A DNA stretch of 62,418 nucleotides from CAYOXM01 sp964407925. Its GTDB lineage: Bacteria; Patescibacteriota; Patescibacteriia; SG8-24. How positions within the stretch are numbered: position 1 is the stretch's first letter; the number at the start of each line of letters is the position of its first letter. A program made the position numbers and the translations under genes. This document shows, in pieces, positions 1 to 7,958 of the stretch. The notes under the pieces are model-generated. The model worked only from the letters and a program-made list of their open reading frames with translations. It ran no database searches and was not told where the DNA came from. Location of the stretch: the NCBI GenBank assembly GCA_964407925.1, contig CAYOXM010000006.1:1-62418 (forward strand), written 5' to 3'.

Positions 1-2
1 AG

Positions 3-920
3 ATCGACCACTGCGTGGGGTTGGACGCGCCCGAGTGGTACGCGCCGATCGGCGCCGACGCCGACGCCGGCTTCGGCGGCCCGCTGAACGCGTACGAGCT
101 CATGAAGGGGATGATCGAGGCCGGCGCGTCGGCCGTGCACTTCGAGGACCAGCTGTCCTCGGAGAAGAAGTGCGGCCATCTCGGTGGCAAGGTCCTGATC
201 CCCCAGAACGCGTTCATCCGCACGCTCGTCGCCGCGCGGCTCGCCGCGGACGTCGCCGACGTGCCGACCGTGCTCGTTGCGAGGACGGACGCGAACAGCG
301 CCATGCTGCTCACCTCTGACATCGACGACGGCGACAAGGCATTCTGCACCGGGGAACGGACGGCCGAAGGGTTCTTCCGCATCCGGGGCGGCATCAACTG
401 CGCCATCAGCCGCGGACTCGCCTACGCGCCGTACGCGGACCTGCTGTGGTGCGAGACTTCGACGCCGGACATCGCGGAAGCAAAACGGTTCGCCGAGGCG
501 ATCCACGAGAAGCACCCCGGCAAGCTGCTGGCCTACAACTGCTCGCCGTCGTTCAATTGGCGGAAGCATCTCAGTCCCGCCGCGATCGCGAGTTTCCAGC
601 GCGAGCTCGGCGCGATGGGGTACAAGTTCCAGTTCGTGACCCTCGCGGGATTCCACGCGCTGAACTTCTCGATGTACGATCTCGCCCGCGACTACGCGCG
701 GACCGGCATGACCGCCTACTCGGCGCTCCAGGACCGCGAGTTCGCCGCCGAGAAGGACGGGTACACCGCCACCAAGCACCAGCACGAGGTGGGTACCGGG
801 TACTTCGACGAGATCATGCAGACCGTCACGGCCGGACAGTCGTCCACCGCGGCGCTCAAGGACTCTACCGAGGCGCACCAGTTCCACGCGGACGCCGACA
901 CGGCAGCCGAGGGCAAGTGA
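3..920 (+). CDS. aceA: isocitrate lyase, 5'-truncated by window edge
   Basis: Cleaves isocitrate to glyoxylate and succinate, the first step of the glyoxylate shunt. The reading frame is open from the first base, so the N-terminus (roughly the first 130-140 residues by comparison with the about 430-residue E. coli enzyme) lies outside. The active-site signature KKCGH with its catalytic Cys is present, as are VARTDANSA and an NCSPSFNW segment typical of the family. A strong intrinsic terminator follows, and aceB is the next gene, so the shunt is encoded as neighbours but not as one transcript. Identification is secure. The start is not visible. Confidence 0.95.
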   Translation: MDHCVGLDAPEWYAPIGADADAGFGGPLNAYELMKGMIEAGASAVHFEDQLSSEKKCGHLGGKVLIPQNAFIRTLVAARLAADVADVPTVLVARTDANSAMLLTSDIDDGDKAFCTGERTAEGFFRIRGGINCAISRGLAYAPYADLLWCETSTPDIAEAKRFAEAIHEKHPGKLLAYNCSPSFNWRKHLSPAAIASFQRELGAMGYKFQFVTLAGFHALNFSMYDLARDYARTGMTAYSALQDREFAAEKDGYTATKHQHEVGTGYFDEIMQTVTAGQSSTAALKDSTEAHQFHADADTAAEGK

Positions 921-929
921 CGCTTCACG

Positions 930-958
930 CCAGGCATCCTACCGATGCCTGGTTTTTT
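930..958 (+). terminator. intrinsic terminator of aceA
   Basis: Nine-base-pair stem CCAGGCATC/GATGCCTGG with a 5-nt loop followed by six T. Confidence 0.9.
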
Positions 959-1055
959 CGTCAGGCCGCGATTGACACCGCTGCCGCGTTTATGGAAGAT
1001 GGCCGCGACGAGACGTCTTCGGACGGCTCGGCCGTCCTTTACAAGGAGTTCCCAC

Positions 1056-2615
1056 ATGACCAAAGCGAACGAACGGGGCGCGAGCCTCTTTCCGACGAAC
1101 GCCGTTCCCGCGCGGGACGAGCTGCCCGAGGGGTTCCTCGCGTTTCTCGAGCCTTTGCACCGCGAGTTCACCCCGCGTCAGCAAGGACACGTCCGTGGAC
1201 GGCGGGCCGCGCTCGGCCGCGCCGCGGTCGGCGACCTGCCCGGGCACATCAGGGGGTTCAGCATGATCAAGCAGGGCGACTGGCGCGTGACGGTGCCGGA
1301 CTGGTGCGCCGACCAGCGCAACCAGATGACCGGCCCGGCCGACGATGCCGAGCTCTGCGTGAAGATGCTCAATTCCGGCGCGCCCGGCGTGATGCTCGAC
1401 CTCGAGGATTCGATGGCGAACGGCTGGGAGCACATCAAGCGCGGCATGGCGAACGCGGTGGCGGCGCTCCATGGCGAACTCTCCTACGTCGGCAAGAAGG
1501 GCGAGACGGTCGGCATCAAGCCGAGCAAGACCGTTACTTTCACGCGCGTGCGCGGGCTGCACATGAGCCAGCACGGCGCGTTCGACGGCCCGTGTTCCGC
1601 CTCGCTTTTCGACGCCGCGCTGCTCGTCTGGCACGTCGATCCGGCAAAGCTCAAGCATCCGCTTTGCATCTACATCCCGAAGTCGGAGTCGCTGTTCGAG
1701 GCGACGTGGTGGGCGGACCTGTTCAAGGCGCTCGCCGCCGCGAAGGGGATGCCGGCCGACTGGATCAAGTGCATGGCGCTCGTCGAGGCGCATCCGCTCG
1801 CCTACGAGATGGAAGAGTTCCTCTACCACCTCAAGGACCACATCCTCGGGCTCAACCTGGGGCGGTGGGACTACATGGCGTCGCTCATCCACTTCACGCT
1901 CGCCGATCCGGAGTGGGTGTTGCCGGACCGCAACACCATCCCGCACGACGTGCCGTTCTTCCAGAACCTGCGCGAGCTGATGGTGGAAATCTGCCACCGG
2001 CGTGGTGCTCTCGCCATCGGCGGCATGACCGCGCTCTACCCGAGCCGGACGGACGCGGCGCTCAACGAGCGCGCGCTCGCCGTCCTCGCGAAGGACAAGG
2101 CGAACGAGGCCGCGGTCGGCATGGACGGCGCCTGGACGGGACACCCGGACCAGAACGCGATCGCGGTCGGCGCGTTTCCCGAGCCGAACCAGCTCGCGTT
2201 CCGCGTCCTCGGCGCGTCACCGTATCCGAACCTGCGGCCGAAGCCTGTCGGCGTCGGAAAGATCACGCTCGACGGCACGCGTGCCGCCGCGCGGACGACC
2301 ATCCGTTACCGCGCGGGCGTGCTGTCCGGCAAGGGGGCGTCGCTTCTCGACGGGTACATGGAGGATCTCGCGACCGACCGTATCTACCGGCTCATGATCG
2401 CGCAGCGGCTGCGTCACCGGGTCGAAGTCGATATCGGCGACGGCGCGACGGTCCGGCACGCGCCCGAGCTCGTGCGAAAGCTTTACGACGAGGAGCTCGC
2501 CAAGCTCATCGCCGCGCTTCCGTACGGGAACGAGGACGCGTACGCGCCGACCTACCGCAAGGCGGCGGCGATCAGCCTCGCCATGATCGAGGGCGGCGAG
2601 TTCGATCCCGCGTGA
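1056..2615 (+). CDS. aceB: malate synthase (type A-like)
   Basis: Condenses glyoxylate with acetyl-CoA to malate, completing the glyoxylate shunt begun by the upstream isocitrate lyase. The 519 residues match the usual length of the short (A) form. Visible family motifs are LDLEDSMANGW, the RVRGLHM active-site Arg region, GLNLGRWDYM, and the GAWTGHPDQ region near the catalytic Asp. The start is the ATG preceded by AAGGAG at 1043-1048. A longer in-frame extension exists, but it overlaps the aceA terminator and has no family similarity. It is separately terminated, so it is probably a one-gene transcript. Confidence 0.95.
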   Translation: MTKANERGASLFPTNAVPARDELPEGFLAFLEPLHREFTPRQQGHVRGRRAALGRAAVGDLPGHIRGFSMIKQGDWRVTVPDWCADQRNQMTGPADDAELCVKMLNSGAPGVMLDLEDSMANGWEHIKRGMANAVAALHGELSYVGKKGETVGIKPSKTVTFTRVRGLHMSQHGAFDGPCSASLFDAALLVWHVDPAKLKHPLCIYIPKSESLFEATWWADLFKALAAAKGMPADWIKCMALVEAHPLAYEMEEFLYHLKDHILGLNLGRWDYMASLIHFTLADPEWVLPDRNTIPHDVPFFQNLRELMVEICHRRGALAIGGMTALYPSRTDAALNERALAVLAKDKANEAAVGMDGAWTGHPDQNAIAVGAFPEPNQLAFRVLGASPYPNLRPKPVGVGKITLDGTRAAARTTIRYRAGVLSGKGASLLDGYMEDLATDRIYRLMIAQRLRHRVEVDIGDGATVRHAPELVRKLYDEELAKLIAALPYGNEDAYAPTYRKAAAISLAMIEGGEFDPA

Positions 2616-2642
2616 ACGCAAGCAACGGCAACCAAGGCGACC

Positions 2643-2671
2643 CGCTCCGGCATCTGTCGGAGCGTTTTTTT
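2643..2671 (+). terminator. intrinsic terminator of aceB
   Basis: Stem CGCTCCG/CGGAGCG with an 8-nt loop and seven T. Confidence 0.85.
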
Positions 2672-2686
2672 GAATCACCTGCATAT

Positions 2687-2716
2687 AAAAAATCCCCCGC
2701 CACGAGGGACGGGGGA
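2687..2716 (-). terminator. intrinsic terminator of the Nudix-HAD operon
   Basis: On the minus strand a CCCCCG/CGGGGG stem is followed by ATTTTTT. It sits just after the HAD stop codon. Confidence 0.8.
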
Positions 2717-2719
2717 GCG

Positions 2720-3517
2720 TCATTTCTTCCTGCCGCACGGCAGGCCGATGACGTAGTGCGCCGCGGCGCGCGCGTCGACGGAGGCGAAACGGCGACTCGT
2801 GCCGCAGGACAGCACGTAGATGTTGTCCTTGCGTTCGAGCACGATCGGCCAATCGCGTTTTTCCGCCTCCGTGCCGAGCACGTCGTTCGGGTTGAAAGCG
2901 ATGGGCCGCGCGACCGACTCGAGCATCGGGATGTCCGATCCCGTGTCGCCGAGCGCGACTGACCCCTCGAGGCTCGCTCCGGTCTTCGCGACGTGCGTGA
3001 GGAGCGCCGCCTTCTTGTCCGCGACCGGGATGAAGAGGTCGCGGCCGGTGTAGCGGCCGAGGTCGTCGACCTCGAGCTCGGTGCCGTAGTGGTACTCGAA
3101 TCCCCAGTACGGCGCGAGCAGCTTCACCGTCTCGGTCATGGCGCCGGTGATGGTGATGCATTCGTGCGTCGGCTTGAGCTCGTCGAGGAGCCCGCGCGTG
3201 AACACGTACAGCCAGTCGCGGTGCTTCTCGAAGACGCGCTTCGCCGCGACCTCGACGTCCGACCGCAGCTTCCCCTTGATGCGTTGCGTGAACAGGTCGA
3301 TTATCTGCCGGTCGTACGCCTCGAAGGTGATCTTGCGGTCGCGGTGGATGATGCGGATCTCCTTGAAGACGACTTCCACCACGCGGCGGAACACCTGGAG
3401 CTCGAAACATTCCTTGGTCAGGAGGACGAGCAGTTGTTCGCGCACGAGCGATCCGTCGAGGTCAAAAGCCGCGACGGGACGCGTTGCGGGCGCAGGCGTT
3501 TCGTTTTCTTCGGTCAT
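2720..3517 (-). CDS. HAD-family phosphatase, SerB/IB-type
   Basis: A 265-residue haloacid-dehalogenase-like hydrolase. Motif I is AAFDLDGSL (nucleophile Asp and general-acid Asp), followed by a helical cap of about 100 residues, ITGAMTET (motif II region), a motif III Lys in VADKKAALL, and motif IV GDTGSDIPML. This arrangement resembles phosphoserine-phosphatase-like subfamily IB enzymes, but the substrate cannot be told from sequence. The chosen ATG has AGGAGG at 3523-3528. It lies 40 nt downstream of the Nudix gene and shares its terminator, so both are probably one operon of small-molecule phosphate hydrolases. Confidence 0.85.
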   Translation of the reverse strand: MTEENETPAPATRPVAAFDLDGSLVREQLLVLLTKECFELQVFRRVVEVVFKEIRIIHRDRKITFEAYDRQIIDLFTQRIKGKLRSDVEVAAKRVFEKHRDWLYVFTRGLLDELKPTHECITITGAMTETVKLLAPYWGFEYHYGTELEVDDLGRYTGRDLFIPVADKKAALLTHVAKTGASLEGSVALGDTGSDIPMLESVARPIAFNPNDVLGTEAEKRDWPIVLERKDNIYVLSCGTSRRFASVDARAAAHYVIGLPCGRKK

Positions 3518-3557
3518 TCCCGCCTCCTGTTGCGGAAAGGGTGGTTTTGAAGGTGCG

Positions 3558-4238
3558 TCATTTTCCCGCCGCGGCACGGAGCTCCATGAGCTCGAGCTCG
3601 CGCAGGAGGATGTTCGACGAACTCGTCCTGACGTAGCCGGTGCGGATCAGCCTCCAGGCCTCCTCGAACGGCAACCGCCAGACGTCGATCATTTCGCCGT
3701 GGTCGCCTTCGGCTTCACCGAAGGCGGCGGACGAGACGTCGACAATGAAGGCGGTGACCTTTTCGGTCGAACCTCCGAGCGTCGGGTAGAACGTGCCGAC
3801 TTCTCGGAGCGCCTCCGGACCGACGGCGATGCCGGTCTCCTCGCGGAGTTCGCGGATGGCGGCATCGGCGGGAGTTTCGTCCCGGTCGATCATGCCGGCC
3901 GGGAGCTCGAGGACGGTGACGTCATCGGCGGCAAGCTCGAACGAGGTATCCGTGCCGCCCGTGCGGGCGGCGGCGAGCGCGGCGATGCCGGCCTCGGTGT
4001 CGGCGAACGCCTTCACGTGCCGCGGCTGGACGATCATGTACAGCTCGCGCTTCGCGAAGTCGGCGGCAAGCATCACGACCGCGTGTCCGCGATGCATGAG
4101 GTCCTGCCGATGCGGCACGCCTTCGACATCGAACGAGTAGATGCTCAGGAACCCCTTCCGGTCGAGCCGGACGTTGCCGTAGCGGAACCGTCTCGGCGTT
4201 TCGCCGGTCTTCCGTACGAGTTCCCCGTTGATGGTCAT
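3558..4238 (-). CDS. Nudix hydrolase, ADP-ribose pyrophosphatase-like
   Basis: A 226-residue protein with a complete Nudix box (LPAGMIDRDET followed by RELREETGI, fitting GX5EX7REUXEEXGU). The N-terminal beta-rich region and box position are those of ADP-ribose/NDP-sugar pyrophosphatases, which hydrolyse X-linked nucleoside diphosphates. The start ATG is preceded by AAGGAGGA. It is first in a two-gene operon with the HAD phosphatase. Exact substrate is inferred only from family resemblance. Confidence 0.85.
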   Translation of the reverse strand: MTINGELVRKTGETPRRFRYGNVRLDRKGFLSIYSFDVEGVPHRQDLMHRGHAVVMLAADFAKRELYMIVQPRHVKAFADTEAGIAALAAARTGGTDTSFELAADDVTVLELPAGMIDRDETPADAAIRELREETGIAVGPEALREVGTFYPTLGGSTEKVTAFIVDVSSAAFGEAEGDHGEMIDVWRLPFEEAWRLIRTGYVRTSSSNILLRELELMELRAAAGK

Positions 4239-4409
4239 GCGTTTCCTCCTTAGCGGGCCGCGCCGAACGGCGCGACGTCCCTTCGTACCATGATAGGCGG
4301 TATCGGTCAATCGGGACAATAGGACGTTGACAGCGCCGGTTTTTTGCGTAAAGTGACCGCGAAGTTCATTTTCTCCGTCTTTCGGCAACAACGACGAAGG
4401 AGGCTTACC

Positions 4410-5444
4410 GTGCCAGACAACATCCCCCGTAAGGACGGCGGGCGACCCCGGTCGCTCGTCACCGGTGCGAACGGGTTCATGGGCACTCACATGCTCGAAC
4501 TCCTCGCGCGGTTCGGCAGCGACGTCGTCGCGACCGACATCGGCGACGCGCCGTCGGCGACGGCCAAGGACCTCGGCGTCGAATACGTGAGCGCGGACCT
4601 GCGCGACAGGTCCGCCGTCGTCCAGCTCCTGCGCGGCAGGGCGTTCGACTACGTGTTCGACATCAAGGGCCTGTTCGACTACAGCGCGCCGTACAAGGAC
4701 TTGTACGACGTGAACGTGCGCGGTTCGCTGAACTTGCTGCACGGTCTCGCCGACGCCGGCATCCGGCCGAAGCGCATGGTCACGTGGGGCGCGGCCGGCG
4801 TCTACGATTTCGCGAAGGAGTCTCCCGCGAGGGAAACGTCCCCCGTGAACCCGCAGGGCGGCTATCTCACGACCAAGTACGTCCAGGAGATGCTGATGCT
4901 CGAACAGGGACCGCGTCTCGGCATTCCCGTCACGGTCATCCGGCCGGGCGGGGTGTACGGGCCGCGCAGCCGCTACGGCGTCGCGACGTCCATCTTCATC
5001 GCCGCGCGCGGCGGCATGGGCCCGTTCTACTTCGGCCCCGGAAAGACGCGCGCCGGCATGGTGCACGTCGAGGACGTCTGCGGCGCCGCGCTGTTCCTCG
5101 CGCGGCGTCACGAGGCGGAAGGGCAGATCTACAACGTGAACGACGACTCGGCCTACCCGACGTCGGAGCTCATGCGGACTGCCGCGCGATGGCTGGGGTT
5201 CCCGCTCCTGCCGTTCAACTTCCCGCTCGGCGTCATGAAGTTCTTCGTCGGCAACCTCGGCAAGAAGGCCGCGAAGAAGGGCCGGATCTCGCTCCTCAAC
5301 GAGGAGATGACCGCTCTCGTCGCCTATGACGCCCTGCTCGATCCGTCGAAGCTCAAGGCGCTCGGCTGGAAGGCGAAGTGGCCCGACTCGATCAGCGGCC
5401 TCAAGGCCACCGTCGACTGGTACCGAAAGGAAGGCTGGCTATGA
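4410..5444 (+). CDS. NAD-dependent epimerase/dehydratase (extended SDR)
   Basis: A 344-residue extended short-chain dehydrogenase. It has the N-terminal Rossmann glycine motif VTGANGFMG, the central WGAAGVYD segment where the catalytic Ser/Thr lies in relatives, and the catalytic YLTTK (YxxxK) motif. RPGGVYGPRSR follows, as in sugar or steroid dehydrogenases. The GTG start at 4410 has AAGGAGG at 4397-4403. Its stop overlaps the ATG of the next gene by four bases (ATGA), so translation of the two is coupled. Possible substrates are nucleotide sugars or 3-beta-hydroxysteroid-like compounds. I cannot decide between them. Confidence 0.85.
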   Translation: MPDNIPRKDGGRPRSLVTGANGFMGTHMLELLARFGSDVVATDIGDAPSATAKDLGVEYVSADLRDRSAVVQLLRGRAFDYVFDIKGLFDYSAPYKDLYDVNVRGSLNLLHGLADAGIRPKRMVTWGAAGVYDFAKESPARETSPVNPQGGYLTTKYVQEMLMLEQGPRLGIPVTVIRPGGVYGPRSRYGVATSIFIAARGGMGPFYFGPGKTRAGMVHVEDVCGAALFLARRHEAEGQIYNVNDDSAYPTSELMRTAARWLGFPLLPFNFPLGVMKFFVGNLGKKAAKKGRISLLNEEMTALVAYDALLDPSKLKALGWKAKWPDSISGLKATVDWYRKEGWL

Positions 5445-5980
5445 TCGCGCTCGTCACGCTGTTCCTGCTCCTCACCGCCTACGGCGCGATGCGGGAGCTC
5501 GCCCGTGCCGAATCCGGCCGTCCGGCGGAAATGCGGCTCTACACGTTCTTCGTCGATCCGCTCCTGCCGTGCCTGCTGTTCGGCTTCCTCATCGCCCGGC
5601 TCTCGCTCATCACGGGGAAGGGAAAGAAGCTCGACTACGAGTCGTTCAGGAAGCGGAAGCGCGTCGTGAGCGCCGTGCTCTGGTCGCTCTTCCTCCTCTG
5701 GGTCGTCGGCGCGGAAGTCCCCGCGTACTTCAACCTGATTCCGCACCCGTTCGACGGAACGCGGACGGGAAACGACTTCATGTGGAACGGCTACGTCGAA
5801 TGGCTCTTCGGGCGCATCGTCGACACGACGGTCCCGACCTACAAGAGCCTCGGCATGAACCTGCTCGCCGTCGCGCTCCTCGCCGTCCAGGCCGGAGCCG
5901 TCTGGTTCGGCAGCCAGCTCGCCTACATGACCGCGTTCTTCGACGACTTGAACCGCTGGTCGCGGCCGAAGCCGAAGTGA
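5441..5980 (+). CDS. small multi-pass membrane protein, unknown function
   Basis: 179 residues with four hydrophobic segments: near residues 2-16, 36-52, 76-96 and about 140-165. A charged loop (GKGKKLDYESFRKRKR) lies between the second and third. I recognise no catalytic motif. The ATG overlaps the stop of the epimerase (ATGA), so it is translationally coupled to it and probably acts with it at the membrane. An intrinsic terminator follows directly. Confidence 0.75.
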   Translation: MIALVTLFLLLTAYGAMRELARAESGRPAEMRLYTFFVDPLLPCLLFGFLIARLSLITGKGKKLDYESFRKRKRVVSAVLWSLFLLWVVGAEVPAYFNLIPHPFDGTRTGNDFMWNGYVEWLFGRIVDTTVPTYKSLGMNLLAVALLAVQAGAVWFGSQLAYMTAFFDDLNRWSRPKPK

Positions 5981-5986
5981 TTCACA

Positions 5987-6010
5987 CCCCGCACGCGCGG
6001 GGTTTTTCTT
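5987..6010 (+). terminator. intrinsic terminator of the epimerase operon
   Basis: CCCCGC/GCGGGG stem with a 4-nt loop and TTTTTCTT. Confidence 0.85.
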
Positions 6011-6013
6011 ATT

Positions 6014-6036
6014 AAAAAAGCGCCCGAAACGGGCGC
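6014..6036 (-). terminator. intrinsic terminator of lipoprotein gene 6040-6822
   Basis: CGCCCG/CGGGCG stem; on the minus strand it is followed by a T-run (complement of AAAAAA at 6014-6019). Confidence 0.8.
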
Positions 6037-6039
6037 AAT

Positions 6040-6822
6040 TCAGTACAGGTCCTGCATTTTGAGGTCGAGGATCTTGAAGATGTCGTCGATGGCGAGCGCG
6101 TAGATGACGCCCTTGCCGTTGTCGAAAAGGAGCAGGCCGACGAGTTCGCCGCAGGAATTCACGATGGGCGCGCCGGCGTCTCTCGCCTTGATCGCCGCTC
6201 CCGTCACCATCCAGCTGCGGGCGTTATTGAATTCGGCGTCGGTATTTCCCAGGACGGTCTTCCCGACCGGCGTGTCGACGCCGAAGTACCAGATCTTGTC
6301 CGCCGGCACCGACGGCCCGCGCCGAAGCGGGAATGGCGCGGGGACGGCCGTCAGGTCCTTCACGTGAAGGACGGCGACGTCGCGTTCGCGCGAGAAGTAG
6401 ACGAGTTCCGCGGGGACTTCGCGATAGGGGACGGCGACGCCTTCGTCGGTCATCCGGCGGTACGAGACGGTGATGAACTGCGCGGCCGCGACGCCGTGGA
6501 ACGTCGTGAGCACGAGCCCCTTGTGGCCGATGAGCGCGCCCGAGGCCACGACGTGCGTGATGCCGTCCTTGTCGGCGTAACGCGCGGCATGCACCTCGAC
6601 GACCGCTTCGGCGGCACGTTTGACGAACTGGTTGTGGCGCTCGCGGTCGCCGCTGAGGATCGGGTCGACGTCTTCGTCTTCGGGGACGCAATAGGGGGCG
6701 TTCGTGCAGATGGCGGGGACGCGGATCGTTTCTCCCTTGAACCACGAGCAGCCGCCGAAAAAAATGCAGAGGAAAGCCGTGAAAAGGACTTTCGCACGTG
6801 CGCGTGACGCTACGGGTTGCAT
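6040..6822 (-). CDS. trypsin-like lipoprotein, probable pseudoprotease
   Basis: 260 residues with a lipoprotein signal peptide (lipobox FFGGC, Cys25) and a trypsin/HtrA-like fold. His109 (LTTFHG) and Asp148 (RERDVAVL) of the triad are kept. The position of the nucleophile, normally GDSGGP, reads RDAGAP with Ala216. The protein is therefore probably not a protease but a binding or regulatory paralogue of the intact enzyme encoded at 7076-7852. The start ATG has GGAGGT upstream. It has its own terminator. Confidence 0.8.
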   Translation of the reverse strand: MQPVASRARAKVLFTAFLCIFFGGCSWFKGETIRVPAICTNAPYCVPEDEDVDPILSGDRERHNQFVKRAAEAVVEVHAARYADKDGITHVVASGALIGHKGLVLTTFHGVAAAQFITVSYRRMTDEGVAVPYREVPAELVYFSRERDVAVLHVKDLTAVPAPFPLRRGPSVPADKIWYFGVDTPVGKTVLGNTDAEFNNARSWMVTGAAIKARDAGAPIVNSCGELVGLLLFDNGKGVIYALAIDDIFKILDLKMQDLY

Positions 6823-6887
6823 CGATAGACACCTCCGCGTTGCAACGCGGTAATGGTGGCAGGGCGACGGGGACCGGTCAACTTGGC

Positions 6888-6988
6888 TCGGCTGGCCCCC
6901 TGGCCGACACAGAAAATCGCTTCGAGCGATTTTCCTCATGCTTAGGCGCGAACAGCGACGCGACATGAAGTCGCTGCGGCTTCGCGCC
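6888..6988. repeat. intergenic hairpin island
   Basis: Between the two protease-like genes lie three consecutive inverted repeats: 6888-6907 (TCGGC/GCCGA), 6912-6934 (GAAAATCGCT/AGCGATTTTC, 3-nt loop) and 6945-6988 (GGCGCGAA...TTCGCGCC enclosing AGCGAC/GTCGCT). I see no reading frame or SD. The layout resembles the hairpin island next to tRNA-Gly at 59.8 kb. Confidence 0.6.
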
Positions 6989-7044
6989 ATGCGCAACGGT
7001 CGGCCAGGAGCCAGCCTTCGCCGCGGCACCGGTCGCGGGGGATT

Positions 7045-7069
7045 AAAAAAGACCCCCGAAATCGGGGGT
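7045..7069 (-). terminator. intrinsic terminator of protease gene 7076-7852
   Basis: ACCCCCG/CGGGGGT stem, loop AAAT, minus-strand T-run complementary to AAAAAA at 7045-7050. Confidence 0.8.
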
Positions 7070-7075
7070 CAAGGT

Positions 7076-7852
7076 TCAGTCACGGTCGTTGAGGACGGTC
7101 GCGAGGGCCGTCTCGATCGGGACGAAGTAGGTCGGGGCTTTCCCGTGGCCGTCGTTCCGAATGAGCACTCCCGCGATTTCGCCGCGCGTCGTCACGAGCG
7201 GGCCGCCGGAGTCGCCGGGATTGCTCACGAGGTCGACCTTGAAGAGGCCGCACTTGTCGCCGGCGCAAGCGTCGGCCTTGAGGAAACCCCCGTGCATCCA
7301 GAACGACGTCGAGCCGAACTGCCACAGATCGTCCGCGCCAGGCGGGACGCCGCGGTAGATCGGCATCGGCGCCGGGAACGTCTCGCCTTGCACGAGCGGG
7401 CGCAGGAGCGCCACGTCCCGTTCCTTCGAGGCGATGACGACGCGCATCGGCACGTCACGGACGCGGAGGACGTCCTTGCCGTCGTCCGACAGGCGTCGCG
7501 TCGACACGGTGACGAACATCGCGTCCGTCACCACGTGTTCCGCGGTCAGCACGCCGCCCGCCGAGTCGATGATCGTTCCGGTGCCGCCGCTGTAGGACAT
7601 CCCGTCCTTCGCGTCATACTTCGACGAGTGCACGTAGACCGTCGACGCGATGCTCTTGCGCGCGTACGCGACGCGTTCGGCGCAGGCTGCAACGGAAAGG
7701 TTGGGACAGAGCTCGGGCGGCTTGCGGACCGAGGTGTCGATGCACGGACGCATCGGCACGGGTGCCGACGCGCATGCGGCGAGGGGGAGCGTGAGAAGGA
7801 GCGCTGCGGCCGCCTTCTTCAGAAACATCAGCAAAAAGGCCGTTGGGCGCAT
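7076..7852 (-). CDS. trypsin-like serine protease lipoprotein
   Basis: 258 residues with a lipobox (LPLAAC, Cys27) and an intact chymotrypsin-fold triad: His106 in LTAEHVV, Asp146 in KERDVALL and Ser215 in NPGDSGGPLV. It is predicted to be an envelope-anchored serine protease. Extra Cys residues (such as DACAGDKCG) may form disulfides. No PDZ domain is present, unlike classical DegP/HtrA. The start is supported by AAGGAGG directly upstream. The neighbouring gene at 6040-6822 is a divergent paralogue with a dead active site. Confidence 0.85.
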   Translation of the reverse strand: MRPTAFLLMFLKKAAAALLLTLPLAACASAPVPMRPCIDTSVRKPPELCPNLSVAACAERVAYARKSIASTVYVHSSKYDAKDGMSYSGGTGTIIDSAGGVLTAEHVVTDAMFVTVSTRRLSDDGKDVLRVRDVPMRVVIASKERDVALLRPLVQGETFPAPMPIYRGVPPGADDLWQFGSTSFWMHGGFLKADACAGDKCGLFKVDLVSNPGDSGGPLVTTRGEIAGVLIRNDGHGKAPTYFVPIETALATVLNDRD

Positions 7853-7946
7853 GGCGTTCCTCCTTGAGAAGCATGAAAAGGCCGTGTCTCAGCCATAACA
7901 GGAAAACGGGGTCCCGTCAATCCGGCGATGGCCGACGGGGATAGTG

Positions 7947-7952
7947 TATACT
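7947..7952 (+). promoter_or_regulatory. -10 box (TATACT), probable leaderless promoter
   Basis: TATACT ends six nt before the ATG at 7959, so transcription should begin at or next to the start codon. I see no convincing -35. Confidence 0.6.
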
Positions 7953-7958
7953 GAAGCC

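Noticed and set aside
945..1055. N-terminal extension of malate synthase
   Set aside because: The upstream in-frame start overlaps the aceA terminator. The SD at 1043-1048 and family length favour 1056.
446..2962. An 838-codon plus-strand open frame
   Set aside because: Out-of-frame shadow crossing the aceA terminator and the aceB gene.
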